64,000 nucleotides of DNA from Raphanus sativus (Eukaryota > Streptophyta > Magnoliopsida > Brassicales > Brassicaceae), in the NCBI RefSeq assembly GCF_000801105.2, contig NC_079515.1, positions 11,904,001 through 11,968,000 of the forward strand. Reading direction: 5' to 3'. Numbering within the stretch: the first letter of the stretch is position 1; each line of letters begins with the position of its first letter. The notes beneath the pieces are model-generated. The model was not told where the DNA came from and did no database searches. It worked only from the letters and a program-made list of their open reading frames with translations. Shown in pieces: positions 59,645 through 64,000 of this stretch. A program made the position numbers and the translations under genes.

Positions 59645-61920
59645 TTTTTTTTTTTTTTTTGTCATCGACTTTTACAGACTCATATAGACTCTATAAACCA
59701 AACTGGTGGCTCGCCATCCATGTGCACAACAAAAGACGCTTGATTCCTAGCTCCACGTGCTAGTCCATCGGCCTTCGTATTGTGTGTGCGTGATACATAG
59801 ATGATTTCTGAGCTGTGAAAATTCCCCTGGAGGGTCTTGATATCTGCCAAATAAGATGCAAACGCAGGCCATTCCTCTGGTTCCGATACCATTTTCACCA
59901 ATTGTGAACAGTCTGTTGCAAACGTAACCCGAAACTGACGTAAGTTCCGCATGCACTCCATTTCCCAAATCAATGCTTCTATCTCCGAGTGAAGAAGAGA
60001 TAAAGAAGCTCGGACATTTCTTGCCCCCATTAAACCCGCATAGCCTTCAAGGGTGCTATACCATCCTTGCCCAGAGAAGACATCTTTATCCTTCCAAAAC
60101 CCATCTATGAAGCACCAGCGCCCTGGGATAACCGGTAAAGTCGGGATTGGTCTATCTACCACAGTAATAGTTTGTTGTTGTGCATCTTCCCAGAGTTTTG
60201 CCTCTGTTACCGCTATTTTAAGTGTGTCCCTAGGATCAATATCCAGATTACTGAACACCTTATTATTTCGTCCTTTCCAAATGTACCATAATAGCCATAC
60301 AAAATGATGATCCTCCATTGTTGGCAAAACTCTCCAAAACAAATGATCCATGTTCGTGTAAAGAGATTCAAAAGGGAAAATGTTTGGATTCGATGGAATC
60401 TGGGATAGGGCCCAGACTTGACGTGCTGGAGGGCATTCAAAAAACACATGGTTTATTGATTCCTCTAGAGCACCACATCGATCACAACCTAGGTCCCCTG
60501 ATAAACCCCTAGCGTGTAAATTCTTTCTCACCGATATACATCCTGATACTAACTGCCATAAGAAATGTTTGAGTTTAGGTGGGCATCATATTTTCCAACA
60601 ATGTGCCTTAAGAGCATCCACTGTGGGTGCCAAAATCTGTTGTGGTCTTTCAATAACAGGGTATGCCCGTTCCACTTGATAACCTGATTTTACCGAATAC
60701 TTTCCATTCTGTGTGAAATGTCATCCTTCCCAGTCTAGTCTATGAATCCTGCTCAGTGGTATGCTTTCTATTATCTTTGCATCCTCAGGATCCACTACAG
60801 CCCGAATTGCCTGTGAGTTCCATATTCTCCTCTCGTGATCGATGAACTGATCAACCGTGAGGTCAGGGTGACTAGTAACTTGATTTTTATTTGCTGGTCT
60901 CGGGCGAGTGGTTGGGAGCCAAGGATCATTCCATACAGATATGGACGATCTTGTTCCCACCCTTTTAATTAGTCCTTTACTTACCAGAGATCTAGCTGAA
61001 GAAATACTCCGCCAACCATATGACGGAGAGTATGAGTGAATCGGATCCAGGGGTGATGCGTTCCTGAAGTATCGACCTTTGAAAACAGGAGAAAAAAGTG
61101 TGTTTGGCTTCTCAATCAGCCTCCATAACTGCTTAGCCAGCATTGCTGTGTTAAAATCAGTTATCTCCTTAAAACCCAACCCGCCTTCCTCCTTGGTAAG
61201 GCATACCTTATCCCACGATTGCCAATGCATTCCTTTGGTACTTCCGCCTGGGCTCCACCAAAATTTAGCTACCACACTCGTTAGTTTCTTTGTTGTCGTT
61301 TTCGGTAATCGATAACAAGACATCACATGATTAGGTAGAGCAGTTGCCACAGATTTAATAATTACTTCCTTTCCTCCTTTCGTAAAAAGCTTGAAGGTCC
61401 ATCCATTAATTCTACTATTTAGACGATCATGTAGAAACCCAAAGACCTGGATTTTGGATCCGCCCAGGTTCTCTGGCAAACCCAGATAAGATCCCATACC
61501 TCCCAAATTTTGAATACCTAGTATATCCCGCATTTCCTGTCTTCGAGGCTCGTCAATCTTATGACCAAATTGAATCGATGATTTTTGAAAGTTTATAAGT
61601 TGTCCCGAAACTGCTTCATAATCCTTTAAAATCCTGAGAATTGTTTGACATTCATCTCTTTGTGCTTGACAGAAAAAGAGGCTGTCATCTGCAAATATCA
61701 GATGGGATATGGAAGGGCAAGTTCGTGGCACCTTCATTCCCGTAATTTCCTTATTTCGCTCCGCCTTTTTAATGTTTGCAATCAATGCTTCCGTACATAT
61801 TATAAACAAGTACGGCGATAATGGGTCCCCTTGTCGTAATCCTCTCTGAGGTAAAATTTGACCTCGTGGTTGACCATTTAATAAAACCCGATATTGAACC
61901 GACGAAATACACTCCATTTA
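59645..61920 (-). mobile_element. 5'-truncated LINE inserted in Copia fragment
   Basis: Minus-strand LINE of about 2.27 kb with a 16-bp poly-A tail (T run at 59645-59660). The 5' truncation point is at about 61917. AAAAG borders both sides (59640-59644; 61923-61927), a likely short target duplication. Truncation and poly-A are as expected for target-primed reverse transcription. Confidence 0.88.
59680..61917 (-). pseudogene. LINE reverse transcriptase/RNase H, two stops
   Basis: One minus-strand frame covers the C-terminal half of a plant non-LTR ORF2. It starts with RQGDPLSPYLF and the catalytic FADDSLFF of reverse transcriptase. A zinc-binding RVT region (DRCGALEESINHVFFECP) follows, then RNase H with Asp in CFIDGFW, Glu in LLHSEIEALIWEM, Asp in FATDCSQL and the terminal NTKADGLARGA. 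Two TGA codons interrupt it, at 60723-60721 and 60588-60586, both where related proteins have Trp (before HFTQNGKYS and before CPPKLKHF). The endonuclease and first half of the polymerase are absent. Non-functional. Confidence 0.92.
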
Positions 61921-62120
61921 ATAAAAGTTTCTATGCTGAGAAGAATTGAGATGAGCTCAAAGATATATCTCAAGCATCATATAAGATCAACAAACTATTT
62001 TGGAGAATCTTAGAATCAATTTATCAAATAAGAAGAAGGTGACCAGAGAAGCTACACCTACTATAAAATCTGAACAAGATCATGAAAAAATCACTCATCC
62101 TAATCCTGAAGCGGGCAATG

Positions 62121-62153
<33 letters not shown>

Positions 62154-62203
62154 TTCAGAGACTCATGATCAGGAGAGTGCATTGCTTCAATTTGAAATTT
62201 TAA
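61921..62203 (+). pseudogene. Copia pol fragment, right part
   Basis: Continues the frame of 59485-59644 across the LINE: SFYAEKN, a TGA at 61947-61949, then DELKDISQASYKIN. Further on there is a frame with TREATPTIKSEQDHEK and a Gln run (CAA repeats at 62123-62151). Ends at the right TIR. Confidence 0.75.
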
Positions 62204-62743
62204 TTTACATTTTTGAACTTTTAGATTTTTTAACTTTGTTTTGATTTTTTGCAATTTTTCTGATTTGTTCGAATTTTTATGTATTTTTGTATTTTATTAT
62301 TTTTCGGTTAAACATTTATAATTTTAGTTCTTAAGTTTAAATTTTTAATTTTTTAGATCTTATTTTTTAATTTTTAGAACTTTTAAAGTTTTTAAAATTT
62401 TATTTTAGTTTTTTTAATTTGATATTTTAATTTTAGATCTTATTTTGGAATTTTTAGAATTTTTATATTTTATTTTATAATTTTGAAATTTTAGTTTTTA
62501 CATTTTTGAACTTTTGGATATTTTTTGAACTTATTTTTGAATTTTTGAGTTTTTGCAATTTTTTCCAATTTTTATGTATTTTATTACTTTTTATTAATTT
62601 TTTATTATTTTTATTAATTTTTTTACATGTAAAATGAACATCTAAAAATATCACTTTCAAAGTTTAAACTGTTAGTAAAAAAAATTTCAATTTTTAAAAT
62701 ATTAAAAAAATGATACTCCCAATATTTAAAATGCGATTTTCTC
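62181..62743. repeat. Right terminal inverted repeat
   Basis: Complement of the left arm: shared words at CAATTTGAAATTTTAA (inner end) and GATATTTTTA/TAAAAATATC plus CATTTTAAATATT (outer end). Somewhat diverged, with small indels. Confidence 0.65.
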
Positions 62744-62895
62744 AAAACTTTTATAAAATAATTAATTGGACCAATATCGATTGGTCACCGAATCCACGAA
62801 AATCTGGGATTGAGAAGGATATTAAAAAAAAAAGTGTTGCGAATAATAATTATCTTCTCCAAACGTATGCATCTTGCGAAACCCTAAATACCCAA

Positions 62896-63925
62896 ATGTC
62901 ATTCGCCGACGAATTTGAATCTAGTAAGCAAATCAATCCTATCTTCCTTCTCGATTCCTTTCATTATTCAATTAGTTTTGGTGAAATTGATTCTCCTTGT
63001 TACACTAGCAATGCGATTTTCGATTAATTTTTGGGAGGATTGGAATGATTGATTTCTTGTTCATGAGTTGGTCGAAAGTGATGATAAGCTAAAATTGGCG
63101 TTAACGTCGGTTAATCTAACGATGTGTAGATTGAATTTAACTAAAATTTAAATTTTGAAGAATCATTCAGTTATGTTGTAGATGTTACATGCTTTTGACG
63201 CAATTAAAGTTGTTGATATTAACAAAGCAAATGTTTCTTGTTGATACCTCTCTATGTAGATCTCGTTTCGTTGGCCCATGTTTTGCAGAAGAAATATGCA
63301 CTCCTCCGTGATTTGGATAAAAGTTTGCAAGGTAACATAGCCAACCCAATCATTTCATTTTTCGTATTTTTTTTTATAAGATTTGAAAATGATGCTCTGC
63401 ATAGCTTGTTGTCTTTTGATGTGCTATGTTTAGAGATGAGTCTTTTGCTGTGTTTTAGTACAAAGCTAAACATATATGTCATGTTTGTTTTATCGGTTTT
63501 GTGGGCTGACTTCTTTAATCTTTTGTAGAAAATCAAAGACAGAACGAACAACGGTGTGAAAAGGAGATAGAGGATATAAGAAGAGGAAGAACCGGAAATG
63601 TCACACCCAATACACACTTCTCAGAGGAAGCAATTGATGAACAGAAGCACAGCGTCAGGATTGCTGATGAGAAAGTCGCTTTGGCTATGCAAGCTTATGA
63701 TCTGGTAACATGCTTCTCTAGTAGTCTCTCTCATCCATTGTCTTCTTAAGAGGAGACTTCACTGTTATGGTGTCAGTCTGAGCTCTGATTTTGTGTAGCT
63801 TAGGTTTGCAGTTAGATTATTCCTTTAAAGTCTTTATTTTTCAGATGATGTATTACTTCAGGTGGATATGCATGTTCAGCAACTTGACCAGTACATGAAA
63901 AAATCCAATGAGGAGATGCGCCGAG
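62896..63925 (+). CDS. ING1: ING1 histone-reader protein (partial, 3' end outside)
   Basis: Four exons visible: 62896-62923, 63260-63331, 63529-63704, 63862-63925; the gene runs out of the window. The product starts MSFADEFESNLVSLAHVLQK and continues KYALLRDLDKSLQENQRQNE, EKEIEDIRRGR, DEQKHSVRIADEKVALAMQA and VDMHVQQLDQYMKKS. This is the N-terminal ING domain, a coiled coil that binds histone acetyltransferase or deacetylase complexes. The C-terminal PHD finger, which reads H3K4me3, must lie beyond 64000. Splice phases agree (1, 1, 0). It is nearly identical to my memory of Arabidopsis ING1 (At3g24010). Only about 150 bp separate the ATG from the MULE-like element, so the promoter may be partly element-derived. 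Confidence 0.93.
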
Positions 63926-64000
63926 GTCTTTTTTTTTTCTTTTTTTTTTGCGTTTGCTGTTTCTTCTTATGTTTTCATTTTTTTTTTAAGTTTGAACTTC

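Larger units (their letters stand above)
58910..62743. mobile_element. Long-TIR MULE-like element with nested cargo
   Basis: Left end GGGAAAATTTATTTTAAACA, right end (complement) GAGAAAATCGCATTTTAAAT. Arms of roughly 560-590 bp (58910-59496 and 62181-62743) are AT-rich inverted repeats, meeting the cargo at AATTTCAAATTTGAAGCAA on the left and its complement on the right. Between the arms lie a Copia pol fragment and a LINE. No target duplication was found and no transposase is encoded. The ends resemble those of Brassicaceae Mutator-like elements. Confidence 0.68.

Noticed and set aside
62123..62151. CAA run as a functional polyglutamine gene
   Set aside because: Part of the broken Copia fragment within the MULE-like element.

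Overview
The window is a stretch of a plant nuclear genome. Genes carry spliceosomal introns with GT-AG borders, intergenic DNA is AT-rich, and the protein families are plant ones. Gene order points to Brassicaceae. From memory, the series CML22-like, glucosamine-fructose-6-phosphate aminotransferase, KRI1/KRR1-family protein, hydroxyethylthiazole kinase, dirigent protein and ING1 matches Arabidopsis thaliana chromosome 3, about At3g24110 down to At3g24010. I could not run an alignment to confirm this.

Layout. 1-4 kb: a broken Copia gag, a small bromodomain-less GTE-like gene and a four-exon EF-hand gene (CML22-like). About 4.1-12.6 kb: one composite Mutator-like (VANDAL-type) transposon. It holds an apparently intact four-exon DUF1985 gene, two intact two-exon GRF zinc-finger genes, a 98%-identical 241-bp inverted repeat and a MuDR-type transposase stopped by one in-frame TAG. 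Short AACTA-containing repeats recur in its noncoding parts. 12.6-24.3 kb: a Helitron, a five-exon PRONE RopGEF, a duplicated segment carrying a PIF/Harbinger-like element with a KDEL-receptor-like (ERD2) fragment, a decayed Copia reverse transcriptase and a 25-bp minisatellite. 24.5-33.3 kb: the conserved gene island of GFAT (10 exons), KRI1 (1 exon), hydroxyethylthiazole kinase (2 exons) and a dirigent protein (1 exon, minus strand).

33.6-54.4 kb: about 45 copies of a roughly 345-bp AT-rich satellite with higher-order structure. The array is interrupted by a 2.1-kb block that ends in head-to-head telomere-like repeats, and by a 2.8-kb Helitron carrying PPR-gene-like sequence. 54.8-56.6 kb: another Helitron. 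57.2-57.8 kb: a threefold repeat. 58.9-62.7 kb: a long-TIR MULE-like element enclosing a Copia pol fragment, into which a 5'-truncated LINE has inserted. 62.9 kb to the end: the first four exons of ING1. The dirigent and ING1 loci, which I recall as neighbours in Arabidopsis, are thus separated here by about 29 kb of repeats.

The host genes are unrelated housekeeping, signalling and cell-wall functions and form no operon-like unit. The best candidate for an unusual working system is the VANDAL-type element: putative anti-silencing and accessory genes are kept open, candidate short recognition motifs surround them, and a hairpin that could trigger silencing sits in the same element.
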